The translations under genes and the position numbers were made by a program. From Azospirillum brasilense (lineage in GTDB: Bacteria; Pseudomonadota; Alphaproteobacteria; Azospirillales; Azospirillaceae), in the NCBI RefSeq assembly GCF_007827815.1, contig NZ_VITH01000011.1, positions 165,857 to 229,856 on the forward strand: a stretch of 64,000 bases of DNA, given 5' to 3'. Under the pieces are notes generated by a model that searched no databases, was not told the origin of the DNA, and worked only from the letters and a program-made list of their open reading frames with translations. Below, piece after piece: positions 9,337-17,635 of the stretch (positions are counted from its first letter, which is position 1; the number at the start of each line of letters is the position of its first letter).

Positions 9337-10382
9337 CCGATGCCTTCCTGTACGACTTCCGCAGCGACAATGTGGCCGGCGCCGCGCCGGAGGTGGTGAA
9401 CGCGCTGGCCGGGGCCGCGATCGGGTCCGCCGACCCCTATGGGCAGGACCCGCTGACCGCCAGCGTCACCCGCCGCCTGTCGGCCCTCTTCGAGGCGGAG
9501 GTGACGGTGTTCCCGGTCGCCACCGGGACGGCGGCCAACGCGCTGGCCCTGTCGGCTCTGGTCCCGCCCTACGGTGCGGTCTACTGCCACCAGGAAAGCC
9601 ACATCCACGTTGACGAGTGCGGCGCGCCCGAGATGGCCACCGGCGGGGCCAAGCTGGTGCCGCTGGCGGGGGAGGGCGGGAAGCTGACTCCCGCCGCCCT
9701 GACCACGGCGCTGGCCGGGGCCGGCATCGGCGTGGTGCACCGGGTGCAACCGGCCGCCCTCAGCCTGACCCAGGCGACGGAGGCCGGCACGGTCTACCGC
9801 CCGCAGGAGGTGGCGGCCCTGACCGATGTCGCCCACGCCCACGGCATGGCGGTGCACATGGACGGCGCCCGCTTCGCCAACGCGGTGGCCCGGCTGGGCT
9901 GCGCCCCGGCGGAGTTGACCTGGAAGGCCGGGGTGGACGTGCTGTCGCTCGGCGGCACCAAGGGCGGCTGCCTCGCCGCGGAGGCCGTGGTGTTCTTCAA
10001 CCCGGCGCTGGCCGAGGATTTCGGCTTCCTGCGCAAGCGGGCCGGGCATCTGGTGTCCAAGGGCCGCTTCCTGTCGGCGCAGCTCGACGCTTGGCTGGCC
10101 GACGACCTGTGGCTGCGGCTGGCCCGCCACGCCAACGCCATGGCCGACCGGCTGTCGCAGGGCCTCGCCGCCCTGCCGGGGGCGGAACTGGCCCATCCGG
10201 TGGAGGCCAACGAGGTCTTCGTGCGCCTGCCCGCCGCGCTGGCCGACGGGCTGGAGGCGGCGGGCTACCGTTTCTATCGCTGGGAGGGCGATCTGCTGCG
10301 CCTGGTCACCGCCTTCGACACGCCGCAGGCCGTCGTGAATTCTTTTCTGAAAATCGCCAAAGATCTGTCAGAAAAGGCTTGA
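9333..10382 (+). CDS. Low-specificity L-threonine aldolase-like PLP enzyme
   Basis: 349 residues of the beta-eliminating-lyase/threonine aldolase fold type I family, which cleave L-threonine or allo-threonine to glycine and acetaldehyde using PLP. Seen: the N-terminal FRSDNVAGAAPEV, GSADPYGQDPLT, the PLP-contacting HMDGARFANA and the lysine in SLGGTKGGCLAAE (K210). It starts at an ATG overlapping the upstream stop (ATGA). Two tRNA-Glu genes follow. Glycine produced here could feed the glycine cleavage operon elsewhere in the window. Exact stereospecificity and substrate cannot be read from the sequence; other lyases of the family are possible. Confidence 0.85.
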   Translation: MTDAFLYDFRSDNVAGAAPEVVNALAGAAIGSADPYGQDPLTASVTRRLSALFEAEVTVFPVATGTAANALALSALVPPYGAVYCHQESHIHVDECGAPEMATGGAKLVPLAGEGGKLTPAALTTALAGAGIGVVHRVQPAALSLTQATEAGTVYRPQEVAALTDVAHAHGMAVHMDGARFANAVARLGCAPAELTWKAGVDVLSLGGTKGGCLAAEAVVFFNPALAEDFGFLRKRAGHLVSKGRFLSAQLDAWLADDLWLRLARHANAMADRLSQGLAALPGAELAHPVEANEVFVRLPAALADGLEAAGYRFYRWEGDLLRLVTAFDTPQAVVNSFLKIAKDLSEKA

Positions 10383-10450
10383 TCGGGCCGGGTGGGTTCG
10401 CTAAAAACCCGCCACGCCGACGACGCCACGTCGTCAGACGACGAAAGACT

Positions 10451-10526
10451 GTCCCCTTCGTCTAGAGGCCTAGGACACCGCCCTCTCACGGCGGTAACAG
10501 GGGTTCGAATCCCCTAGGGGACGCCA
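10451..10526 (+). tRNA. tRNA-Glu (CTC), copy 1
   Basis: 76 nt with encoded CCA (10524-10526). The acceptor stem pairs GTCCCCT with AGGGGAC, and the T loop is GGTTCGAATCC. The anticodon stem CCGCC / GGCGG encloses the loop CTCTCAC, giving anticodon CTC, which reads GAG. Starts 68 bp after the aldolase gene. Confidence 0.97.
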
Positions 10527-10564
10527 CTTTCGTTCGGCTGGCAACCGAGCATCGCCCGATGAAG

Positions 10565-10640
10565 GTCCCCTTCGTCTAGAGGCCTAGGACACCGCCCTCT
10601 CACGGCGGTAACAGGGGTTCGAATCCCCTAGGGGACGCCA
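10565..10640 (+). tRNA. tRNA-Glu (CTC), copy 2
   Basis: Identical to the copy at 10451-10526 over all 76 bases, including the encoded CCA. The two are separated by 38 bp of unrelated sequence and are probably transcribed together. A strong hairpin follows 22 bp downstream. Confidence 0.97.
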
Positions 10641-10662
10641 TCCTTTCCGGCATCAACGATCC

Positions 10663-10686
10663 ACGGCCCGCCCTTCGGCGGGCCGT
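10663..10686 (+). terminator. Terminator of the tRNA-Glu pair
   Basis: Perfect ten-base-pair stem ACGGCCCGCC / GGCGGGCCGT with a CTTC loop, then the T-rich CGTCGTTT. It lies between the tRNA genes and the convergent methyltransferase gene. Confidence 0.8.
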
Positions 10687-10716
10687 CGTCGTTTCAGCGC
10701 CGTTTCGGCGCCCCCG

Positions 10717-11475
10717 TCAGGTCTTGCGGATCAGGAAGGACATGGAGTCCGCCGTCTCGTAGAGCGGAACGCCGCAGCGGCAGCGCAGCGCCGCGTAGTC
10801 GTAATCGCTGCTGCCGCATTTGTAGCAGCGCAACGGCAGCCGGGTGCGCCGGTACAGCTCGATCCCGGCGATGTCCGCGTGCAGCGCCTTCACCTCCGCC
10901 GCCGTGAAGAAATCCTGGGAGGCCAGATCGGCCGCCATGGCGTCGCTCAGCGGCATCCCCGTCGCCCGGATGTGCTGGAGGGCGAGCAGCACCTGCAGGC
11001 TGGTGGCCGGCGGACGCGGGTAGTCGGCGCAGTAGGCCCGGTACAGGCTGTGCTCCGGGTGGGAGGTGTGGATGTCCTCCAGGATGTACAGGCCGCCGCT
11101 GCGCAGATGGGGCAGGGACTGGGTCAGGCACCAAGCCTGATGCTGGGGGATGTGGCTGCCGTCCTCGATGATGAGGTCGAACTGGATGTTGTTGGCCCGC
11201 AGGCTGCGCCCGATGTGGTCGGGGTCGTTCTGGTCGAACCGCACATACTGGATGCGCTCATCCTGCGGCCAGTCCGGCTGCGGCTCCAGGATGTCGGCGC
11301 CGATGATGAAGGCGTCCGGGAACTGGGAGCGCAGCCAGCGGATCGAATCGCCGTGGAACACCCCGTATTCCAGGATGATCCGCACCGGACCCAGCGTCTG
11401 GAAGGCCTGACGGTAGGTGTCGACGTACTGGTGCCAGTAATGCTTGTCGGAGTTTGCCCCGTCCGCGCTGCTCAT
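10717..11475 (-). CDS. Class I SAM-dependent methyltransferase with C-terminal Cys cluster
   Basis: 252 residues. The Rossmann core begins with ILEYGVFHGDSIRWL, followed by the acidic strand end FIIGADILEPQPDW and IIEDGSHIPQHQAW. This layout resembles TylF/macrocin-type and related sugar or polysaccharide methyltransferases. The C-terminal 50 residues carry C-x2-C (RCYKCGSSDYDY) and then CRCG, which could bind zinc. That tail is not part of the usual core fold. The gene stands alone, convergent with the tRNA genes. The substrate is unknown; modification of a surface glycan is a reasonable guess only. Confidence 0.75.
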   Translation of the reverse strand: MSSADGANSDKHYWHQYVDTYRQAFQTLGPVRIILEYGVFHGDSIRWLRSQFPDAFIIGADILEPQPDWPQDERIQYVRFDQNDPDHIGRSLRANNIQFDLIIEDGSHIPQHQAWCLTQSLPHLRSGGLYILEDIHTSHPEHSLYRAYCADYPRPPATSLQVLLALQHIRATGMPLSDAMAADLASQDFFTAAEVKALHADIAGIELYRRTRLPLRCYKCGSSDYDYAALRCRCGVPLYETADSMSFLIRKT

Positions 11476-11559
11476 CGGTGGTCCCCGCTGTCGGCGATGC
11501 CCGATCCTACGGGAAATCGCCGGGCGGGTCCGCCGAATTGAGCGCGCAATCCAGTGGTG

Positions 11560-12564
11560 TCAGCGTTTCGAGGCGGCGCCTGAGCGGGAGACGCTCAGCT
11601 CGGCGACCTCCTCCTGCTTGGCGGCGGGCAGGCCGGCCGAGCGCGCCACGCTGGAATCGTGGGGGTGGACGCGGCGCGGGTAGACGCTGTGGACCTTCAC
11701 CACATAGTCCTGCGTCTCGCGGTAGGGTGGAACGCCCTTGTACTGGACCACCGCCCCTTCGCCGGCGTTGTAGCCGGCCAGCGCCAGCGTGACGTTGCCG
11801 TCGAAATAGGCCAGCAGCCAGCGCAGATACTTCATGCCGCCGCGCAGGTTCTGCTCGGGGTCGAAGGGCTTGGTGACGCCGAAGCGTTCCGCCGTCTCGG
11901 GGATGAGCTGCATCAGCCCCATGGCGTTCTTTTCCGACACCACATCCACGCGGTAGCCGGACTCCACGGCGATCACCGCCAGCACCAGATCGGGGTCGAG
12001 CCCATAGGTGGGGGCCATCTTGGTGACCATGGCGCGGATTTCCTTGGGCGGCATGCGAATCACGCCCCAGCGCACGCTCGGCGGCTCGCAGCGGTCGGGG
12101 GCCTTGCCCGCTGCGCCCTTGCCGGTGCTGGCGAGCTTGACCATCTGCGCGGCGTCCTCGTTGCCCAGCAGGGCGGCGCGACGCAGCCAGGAGCGGCCCA
12201 GGTCCTCGTCCTTCGATACCGGGCCGCGCCCGGCCAGATGCATCCGCCCGGCGCGGTAGGCGGCCTCGGCGTAGTCCTGGCGGGCCGCCCGACAGTAGAG
12301 GGAGAGAGCCATCCGCTCGTCGCGGTTCACGCCTTTGCCGACCTCGTAGCGCATGGCCAGCTCGTATTGGGCGCGGGCGCTGCCCTTGCCGGCGAGCGCC
12401 TCCAGCGCGCGGATCGTGCGTTCGCCCGAGCTTTGAAAGGCGGGTGGTTGGGCCGCCGCCGTCTGGATCGCCGTCCGGTCCGGTGCGTCCTGGGCCATGG
12501 CCGGCGACGCCGTCAGAAAGGACGCGATCAGCCCGCCGGCGGCCAGCGCCACCGCGCTTTTCAC
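11560..12564 (-). CDS. Periplasmic lytic transglycosylase with Sel1-like repeats
   Basis: 334 residues from a GTG start. A signal peptide (VKSAVALAAGGLIASFLTASPAMA) should be cleaved before QD. Sel1-type repeats follow (ARAQYELAMRYEVGKGVNRD, then YAEAAYRAGRMHLAGRGPV), and then a transglycosylase SLT domain with AVIAVESGYRVD (catalytic Glu in ES), NAMGLMQLIPETAERFGV and LALAGYNAGEGAV. It should cut peptidoglycan glycan strands in the periplasm. The frame is open upstream to 12894, but the added residues are Ser/Arg-rich and would bury the signal peptide. The GTG at 12562-12564, with a GGGGAAAGG about 12 bases upstream, is therefore the better start. Confidence 0.85.
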   Translation of the reverse strand: MKSAVALAAGGLIASFLTASPAMAQDAPDRTAIQTAAAQPPAFQSSGERTIRALEALAGKGSARAQYELAMRYEVGKGVNRDERMALSLYCRAARQDYAEAAYRAGRMHLAGRGPVSKDEDLGRSWLRRAALLGNEDAAQMVKLASTGKGAAGKAPDRCEPPSVRWGVIRMPPKEIRAMVTKMAPTYGLDPDLVLAVIAVESGYRVDVVSEKNAMGLMQLIPETAERFGVTKPFDPEQNLRGGMKYLRWLLAYFDGNVTLALAGYNAGEGAVVQYKGVPPYRETQDYVVKVHSVYPRRVHPHDSSVARSAGLPAAKQEEVAELSVSRSGAASKR

Positions 12565-13200
12565 CGCCTTGGCGCGCCTTTCCCCGATTGGTGAAGCGGA
12601 CCGGTCTTTCGGCGTATGCGGGAAGATCGCTGCCCTAGAGCCAACGTCCGGCTGTCCGCTAAAGACGTAATGCGATATGGTTCCGGCCAAGAGAGGAAGC
12701 GGAACACAACGAGATAAGACTTCCGCAAAGGGACGGAAACGCCGCCTATACAGAGAAGAAGAACCGCTGGCAGCGGACCTGCGGAAGGATGAATGAGCGA
12801 ATTCATCGTTGGCCATAGACATGGCTATCCCGCAAAGGAGATTTGAGGTCGGTTGGTGAAAGCCAGCCGGCCTTTTCCTTTTGAGCAAAGTCATGAAGCC
12901 TCCCGTATGTCCGGAGACGATACCTCATCTCCGATCGAACGCTACGGGAGCAATCGGGCAATCCACGGCATTTAGGGGTAATCTCGCCAAATTGTTAAGG
13001 GGCTTAGCCTTTTTCCCAACTGGCAGCCTCTGTGGTGCGCCATTACGTACTGATGGACCGACGATTGTCGTTGGAGAATCCGGTTATGCCCCGCGCGCAT
13101 TCGGCGCAACGCGGGGGCCGGAGCGATGGTTCGGGCGTTTCGACACGCGCCCGGAATGATCGGGACATCTTTCGGTACACAGGGAGGCAGCGTTCCACCG
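12565..13200. other. Long intergenic region before the ECF sigma gene
   Basis: About 635 bp between the divergent lytic transglycosylase and sigma factor genes. Base composition is lower in GC than the flanking genes, notably at 12660-12740 and 12960-13060. Frames that cross it lack ribosome binding sites and conserved features. It must hold both promoters, but I could not assign them. The start of the upstream gene is uncertain, so part of this stretch could be coding. Confidence 0.4.
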
Positions 13201-13917
13201 ATGGCGAACCACGTCGCGAGTTCCTTGCGCCGTCCGGCAAGCAGCCCCGCGCCGCTTGACCCCGTCGCCCTCAAGCCGGTGATGGGAAGCCGCCGTGCGG
13301 ACGAGGACGAGTTGAACGTTGCGGTCGAAGCCGAGGATGGCATCGAAGCCGACGATCCGGCCGTCGACGAGGCGGTGGAAGGGGCGGCGGACGCGGCTCC
13401 GGCACCGCTGGCGCCCCCCGATCCGGCGATCATCGCTCAGATCGAGGCGGAGATCCCACGCCTGCGCCGTTTTGCCCGCGCCATGGTGCGTGACGCCACG
13501 CTGGCCGACGACCTCGTCCAAGAGTGTCTGGAGCGCGCCTTGTCGCGCCTGCATCTCTGGCGGCCCGGCAGCAACCTGCGCGCCTGGCTCTTCACCATTC
13601 TGCGCAACCTGCACATCAATGGCATCCGCCGCCGGCAGGCCGTCGTCGACATCGACGGGGAAGGGCAGGCGGCGATCGGCGCCGCCCATGGCGGGCAGTT
13701 CGTCCGGCTGGAGCTGCGCGACCTGAAGCGCGCGCTCGGCCTGCTGCCGACCGAGCAGCGCGAGGTGGTCCTGCTGATCGGGCTGGAAGGCATTTCTTAC
13801 GGCGAGGCCGCCGATATCCTCGGCATTTCCATCGGCACCGTGAAGTCGCGCCTGTCGCGCGGACGGCGGGCCCTGCGCCAGCTCATGGAAGGGCACAGCC
13901 CGACCGACGAGGACTGA
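13201..13917 (+). CDS. ECF-type RNA polymerase sigma factor
   Basis: 238 residues from ATG 13201, which follows GGGAGG at 13182-13187; an in-frame ATG at 13126 would add 25 residues. An acidic linker (about 35-75) precedes sigma region 2 (RRFARAMVRDATLADDLVQ, then WRPGSNLRAWLFTILRNLHI) and region 4 (LPTEQREVVLLIGLEGISYG, then ISIGTVKSRLSRGRRALRQL). This two-domain layout defines extracytoplasmic-function sigma factors. No anti-sigma gene is adjacent, and the protein lacks the receiver-domain partner expected next to EcfG systems. I leave the ECF subgroup open. A hairpin at 13986 lies downstream. Confidence 0.88.
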   Translation: MANHVASSLRRPASSPAPLDPVALKPVMGSRRADEDELNVAVEAEDGIEADDPAVDEAVEGAADAAPAPLAPPDPAIIAQIEAEIPRLRRFARAMVRDATLADDLVQECLERALSRLHLWRPGSNLRAWLFTILRNLHINGIRRRQAVVDIDGEGQAAIGAAHGGQFVRLELRDLKRALGLLPTEQREVVLLIGLEGISYGEAADILGISIGTVKSRLSRGRRALRQLMEGHSPTDED

Positions 13918-13985
13918 TCCGTCCGCTCGCCCGGTCTCGCGTCTCAAAACCGCTTCTGCGTTATCCTCTGCGAGCGCACAGAGAA

Positions 13986-14017
13986 ACCGGCAACGCTCCG
14001 GATGGGGCGTTGCCGGT
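13986..14017 (+). terminator. Hairpin after the ECF sigma gene
   Basis: Perfect eleven-base-pair inverted repeat ACCGGCAACGC / GCGTTGCCGGT with a ten-base loop, about 70 bp after the sigma stop. There is no T run, so intrinsic termination is possible but not certain. Confidence 0.5.
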
Positions 14018-14144
14018 CAGGTGCGAGGCTAACATCGAGAGGCTTTCGGGGTACTCGCGAGCCCGGTCTTCCGAGACGTGAAAGGCCGGGCAAGGGCGCG
14101 CTGCGGGAAACGCCCGCCCGGACGGTTCCGGGCGGGTGCTGGGT

Positions 14145-14309
14145 CTAGCGGCGCCTGACCAGGCCCAGAATCAAACTCGCCGCGAACAGGATCAGGAAAA
14201 GGAAGAACAGGATTTGCGCAATGCCCGAAGAGGCCGAGGCAATCCCACCGAAGCCGAGTGCGCCGGCGATCAGCGCGATCACGAAGAAAACAAGTGCCCA
14301 ATAGAGCAT
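14145..14309 (-). CDS. DUF1328 family small membrane protein
   Basis: 54 residues reading MLYWALVFFVIALIAGALGF and then GGIASASSGIAQILFFLFLI, ending GLVRRR. This is the complete DUF1328 (YtjA-like) pattern: two membrane helices, a Gly/Ala/Ser-rich loop between them, and a basic tail. A strong ribosome binding site (GGGAGG) sits eight bases before the ATG. Such proteins are common in alphaproteobacteria and often stress-induced, but their molecular role is unknown. It is convergent with the ECF sigma gene across the hairpin at 13986-14017. Confidence 0.9.
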   Translation of the reverse strand: MLYWALVFFVIALIAGALGFGGIASASSGIAQILFFLFLILFAASLILGLVRRR

Positions 14310-14639
14310 CCTAACCTCCCTCGCTCGGTCCGAAGCGCGTCAAGGCTCGTCCGGCGCGCAGTCTGTTGAACGTCGTACTCTGTGAAGAGCGTGTCAGTAT
14401 TGTGCAGAACACGGCTCAGCTTGGAAAGGTTCCCGGACCCGGCCGCCGCAAAGAGCTTTTTTTGGGTAGGGTCGGTTCCAAAAGGGGGAGGCGCATCCCG
14501 ATAACGCTGGCTTGACCGCAACAACCGCCGATGAGCGCTGTTGTCGGGGTCGCCAGCCTGCTTGGTTCCGGCCGGGCGGGCGAAAAGGCGCAGCACCGCC
14601 TTGCCGGTGCGAGACGCCCTATCGAGAGAAGAGGATGCC
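14310..14639. other. Divergent intergenic region, DUF1328 / secreted protein
   Basis: 330 bp between two divergent genes. A run of seven Ts lies near 14458-14464. On the minus strand a GGGAACC at 14428-14434 recalls an ECF -35 element, but the matching -10 is poor. GAGAAGAGG just before 14640 is the ribosome binding site of the secreted protein. No further gene is visible. Confidence 0.4.
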
Positions 14640-15308
14640 ATGAACGCCAAACTGTCCCTCGCCGTTCTCGCCGCGACCCTGGCCGCCGCCCCCGCCGCGA
14701 TGGCCCAGACCTACCAGAACAACGCGCCGCAGGTGCCGTACGAGCGCTCCAGCCCGTCGGGCCTGCCGACCACCAGCCCGCAGGTGGAAAGTCTGCCCAA
14801 CGAGCGGGCGGAGCCGTGGAGCGATCAGACCCAGAACCGCCAGACCCAGAATCGGATGCCGGACGGCCGCATGCCCGACCGCGTGACCAGCGGCAGCGCC
14901 GAATCCACCGTCGGCGCCGGCACCGCGGGCACCTACGGCAGCACCGGCAGCTATGGGGCGCCCGGCACCTACGGTTCGACCGGCACCATGAACAACGGCA
15001 TGCCCAACAGCGGCGCCATGGGGACCACCGGTTCGGCCACCGGCACCATGCCCAACACCATGCAGGGCAACCGCCAGGTTATCATGAACGTCGACCCGAA
15101 CACCGCCCAGCGCGCCGAACGCGGCCAGAACCGCAAGGAGCTGATGCAGACCTCGCTGCTGAACTATTTCAGCGCCGCCGGCTTCACCTCGGTCCGTGAC
15201 TTCCGCAAGCAGGGCGAGAACTACGTGGCGGAGGCCCAGTCGGCCAACGGCACCTGGAGCACCGTGCTCCTCGACGCCAAGACCGGGACGATCTCCGAAA
15301 TGCGCTGA
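14640..15308 (+). CDS. Secreted protein with Gly/Ser/Thr-rich repeats
   Basis: 222 residues. A clear signal peptide (MNAKLSLAVLAATLAAAPAA, cut after AMA) is followed by a Gln/Asn/Pro-rich stretch. Residues 90-145 are a low-complexity region built from repeats such as GTYGSTGSYGAPGTYGSTGT. The last 75 residues look folded (SLLNYFSAAGFTSVRDFRKQ, then WSTVLLDAKTGTISEM), a strand-helix-strand pattern that resembles PepSY-like small domains. Probably periplasmic or extracellular. The ribosome binding site GAGAAGAGG precedes the ATG. Function unknown; the neighbouring YjbH-type gene is convergent. Confidence 0.75.
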   Translation: MNAKLSLAVLAATLAAAPAAMAQTYQNNAPQVPYERSSPSGLPTTSPQVESLPNERAEPWSDQTQNRQTQNRMPDGRMPDRVTSGSAESTVGAGTAGTYGSTGSYGAPGTYGSTGTMNNGMPNSGAMGTTGSATGTMPNTMQGNRQVIMNVDPNTAQRAERGQNRKELMQTSLLNYFSAAGFTSVRDFRKQGENYVAEAQSANGTWSTVLLDAKTGTISEMR

Positions 15309-15342
15309 TCTCCGGATTATACGGATCTCAGCTTGCCGCGGC

Positions 15343-17418
15343 TCAGTCCATCAGCCGCGGCCATGACCCGGTCAGACGGCCGTAACCCGCCGACACCGAC
15401 GCATCGTACAGGGGCAATGGCTGGCGCAGCTGTTGCCCCGCGTCGCGTCCAAGGGTGCGCACCGCGGTCGCCAGCCGCCCGGCCGGCGGCCAGGACCCGC
15501 CGGGGCTGAACGGCACTGTCAGCGCGATTCCCTGTTCCAGCCGCCCGCCGTACCGGCTCTGCGCGCCCTCCGGACCCTCGGTCCAGGTGACTTGGGCGGA
15601 GAGGCGGACGCCGCCGTCGAAGGCGCGCATCAGTTCGAGCGTGCCGCCCCAATCCCCGCCGAGATAGCGGCCCAGCCGCAGCACGCCCGTCGTAGCAGCC
15701 CCCGGCGCTTCCCAATAAAAGCTGGCGTGGCCGGTGTTGCGTCCGCTTTCCGGGGCAAGGCGCAGGGCGTCATCGGGCGGGCGCTTCCAGACGCGGTTGA
15801 GGTCGAGCCCGAGCGCCCAGCGCGCCGTCAGGGGGCGGTACAGCGCCTCGCCCCCCACGCCGCCGAACATCTCCTCGAAATGGCCGAGGGACAGGCGCGT
15901 GCCCCAGCGCTCGGAAGGCACGGCCAGCCACGCCGCGTACAGCCGCTCGACCGCGGCGCCGCGGTCGGCGTAGAGCGGCAGGTCGCTGCGCACCGGCTCC
16001 GCCGCCGGAAGGGCGTTGGTGTCGAGAAGATGGAGGTTGTGGCTGACGTTGATCCGCAGCCCTCCGCTGAGCACCAGCCCGCGCAGCGGTTCCATCGTCA
16101 GCACGGAGTCGCCGTAGGTCCGCTGCACCAGCGGCGCGCTCTGCTCGAACAGACTGGCTTCCACCGTTGGGATGATGGTCAGGGCGAGCCGCGCCGGCCA
16201 GTCCGGCGGGGGGGCGGCCGAGCGCTCGACGCGGGCGGTGCGCCAAATCTCCTCGGGGCTGCCGCGCTTGGCGGCCGCCTGCTCGACGGCGCGGCGCGAC
16301 AGGGTGAGGGCGGTGCCGTCCAGCCCGGCGCTGCCGGTGGCGACGGTCAGCCATTCGACCTCCGGCGGGGCGCCATCGGCCAGCAGGCGGGCGGCGCGTC
16401 CCACCTCCCGTGCCAGAGGGGCGGTTCCGCCGCCCGCCGGGTCCAGCCACAGCGTGGCGTTGTGCTTGTCGATCCGCGCGGCACGGGCGGGCAGCCGGTG
16501 CAGCCGGGCCAGGGCTGCGATGTCCGTGGCGGGCAGGGCGGCCTCCGGCGCGGCGGGGCGGGCACCGACCATGGGCGGCGGGGCGCGCGGGGGGGTGTCG
16601 GTGTCCTCCCGCGGGTCGAAGCGGGCGGCGAGGCGCAGCATGGCCCGCGATCCCTGCTCGACGCCGGCTCCGACCTCCAGCCAGCGCCAGGGCCGATAGG
16701 CCAAACCCGCGTTCATTGGGATACCGGGCCGGAAATCCGGGTCGTCCTGCTGTTGGGCGCGGAAGCTGTCGGCGCTGTACTCCAGCTTGACGCTGAGCCC
16801 TTCCAGCGGCGTGTGCCACTCGACGCCGCTGAACAGAGCCGCGCGCTCCCCGGTGAACCACGCCTCCGGCCCGCGGGACGAGGCGTTGGCGGGATCGCGG
16901 TCGCGCTTGAAGCGTCCGCCGAGAGCGCGCAGCGGGTTGCGGACGTGCCCATAGTCGCCGAGCCCGCCCCAGCCGATGCCCAGGCTGAGATCGACATCCC
17001 ACCAGCGCCGCGAGGCGACCAGATACTCTCCCGCGAAGCGGCCCTTGCCCGGCAGGTCCAGTCCGGTACCGGTGACGTCCCGCCCGCCGACCGCCAGCGC
17101 CGGCCACCACGGCCCTTCGCGCAGCAGGCGCAGCTTCGCGTCCACGCCCGGTTCGCTGAGGCCGTGCCAGCTCGGGTAGGTGCTGTTGCGCAGGGCGATG
17201 TCCAGGCTGGGAAGAAGATGCGCCCCGGCGAAGAGATGGCGGTGCAGACCGCCTAGGGCGGTCAGGCCGGCGGTGACGGTGCCGTCCGGCATGCCGCGCG
17301 CCGTCGGTGTCTGAAGCAGCCCGACGGTTCCCCAGTCGGACAGGGTCGCCTCAAGCCCCTCCGCCCGCGCGGGCAGGGAAACGATGGTTAGCGCCAGGAC
17401 GAGGAGAACGCGGTTCAC
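15343..17418 (-). CDS. YjbH-domain (DUF940) outer-membrane/envelope protein
   Basis: 691 residues with a signal peptide (MNRVLLVLALTIVSLPARA). The start of the mature protein, SDWGTVGLLQTPTARGMPDG, is the signature opening of YjbH/DUF940 proteins. Repeated amphipathic beta strands with aromatic ends follow (YLVASRRWWDVDLSLGIGWG, LRLGRYLGGDWGGTLELMR), suggesting a beta-barrel. In Escherichia coli, YjbH is encoded with YjbEFG and tied to exopolysaccharide production. The other yjb genes are absent here. A Pro/Ala-rich insert lies at about residues 275-300. A palindromic element and the ACT-domain gene lie upstream on the same strand. Confidence 0.85.
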   Translation of the reverse strand: MNRVLLVLALTIVSLPARAEGLEATLSDWGTVGLLQTPTARGMPDGTVTAGLTALGGLHRHLFAGAHLLPSLDIALRNSTYPSWHGLSEPGVDAKLRLLREGPWWPALAVGGRDVTGTGLDLPGKGRFAGEYLVASRRWWDVDLSLGIGWGGLGDYGHVRNPLRALGGRFKRDRDPANASSRGPEAWFTGERAALFSGVEWHTPLEGLSVKLEYSADSFRAQQQDDPDFRPGIPMNAGLAYRPWRWLEVGAGVEQGSRAMLRLAARFDPREDTDTPPRAPPPMVGARPAAPEAALPATDIAALARLHRLPARAARIDKHNATLWLDPAGGGTAPLAREVGRAARLLADGAPPEVEWLTVATGSAGLDGTALTLSRRAVEQAAAKRGSPEEIWRTARVERSAAPPPDWPARLALTIIPTVEASLFEQSAPLVQRTYGDSVLTMEPLRGLVLSGGLRINVSHNLHLLDTNALPAAEPVRSDLPLYADRGAAVERLYAAWLAVPSERWGTRLSLGHFEEMFGGVGGEALYRPLTARWALGLDLNRVWKRPPDDALRLAPESGRNTGHASFYWEAPGAATTGVLRLGRYLGGDWGGTLELMRAFDGGVRLSAQVTWTEGPEGAQSRYGGRLEQGIALTVPFSPGGSWPPAGRLATAVRTLGRDAGQQLRQPLPLYDASVSAGYGRLTGSWPRLMD

Positions 17419-17488
17419 GCCATGGTAGAGCTTGTCGGGAGGATTTCCCGATCCATGGCATTTTCATGCGTATGAATGCAACCTTTAT

Positions 17489-17608
17489 CCCTCTCCCCTC
17501 TGGGGAGAGGGTGCCCGCGAAGCGGGTGGGTGAGGGGGATGCGCGTGGCGGAGGGGTCGGCAAAAGCTCAACCCCCTCACCCCAACCCTCTCCCCGGAGG
17601 GGAGAGGG
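17489..17608. repeat. REP-like palindromic element, type 2 (copy C)
   Basis: 120 bp, same architecture as 6710-6828. Terminal CCCTCTCCCC / GGGGAGAGGG hairpins flank a CCCGC GAA GCGGG hairpin and TGAGGGGG / CCCCCTCA arms. The core text GGCGGAGGGGTCGGCAAAAG also resembles copy B. It begins 26 bp past the stop of the ACT-domain gene and upstream of the YjbH gene. Confidence 0.85.
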
Positions 17609-17635
17609 GGCAAGCGGGCTGATGCACGAGAAGCG

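Noticed and set aside
14409..14434. EcfG-type promoter (GGAAC...CGTT) for the DUF1328 gene
   Set aside because: The GGGAACC element is good but the -10 reads CGTG at 15 bp spacing, which fits the consensus poorly.
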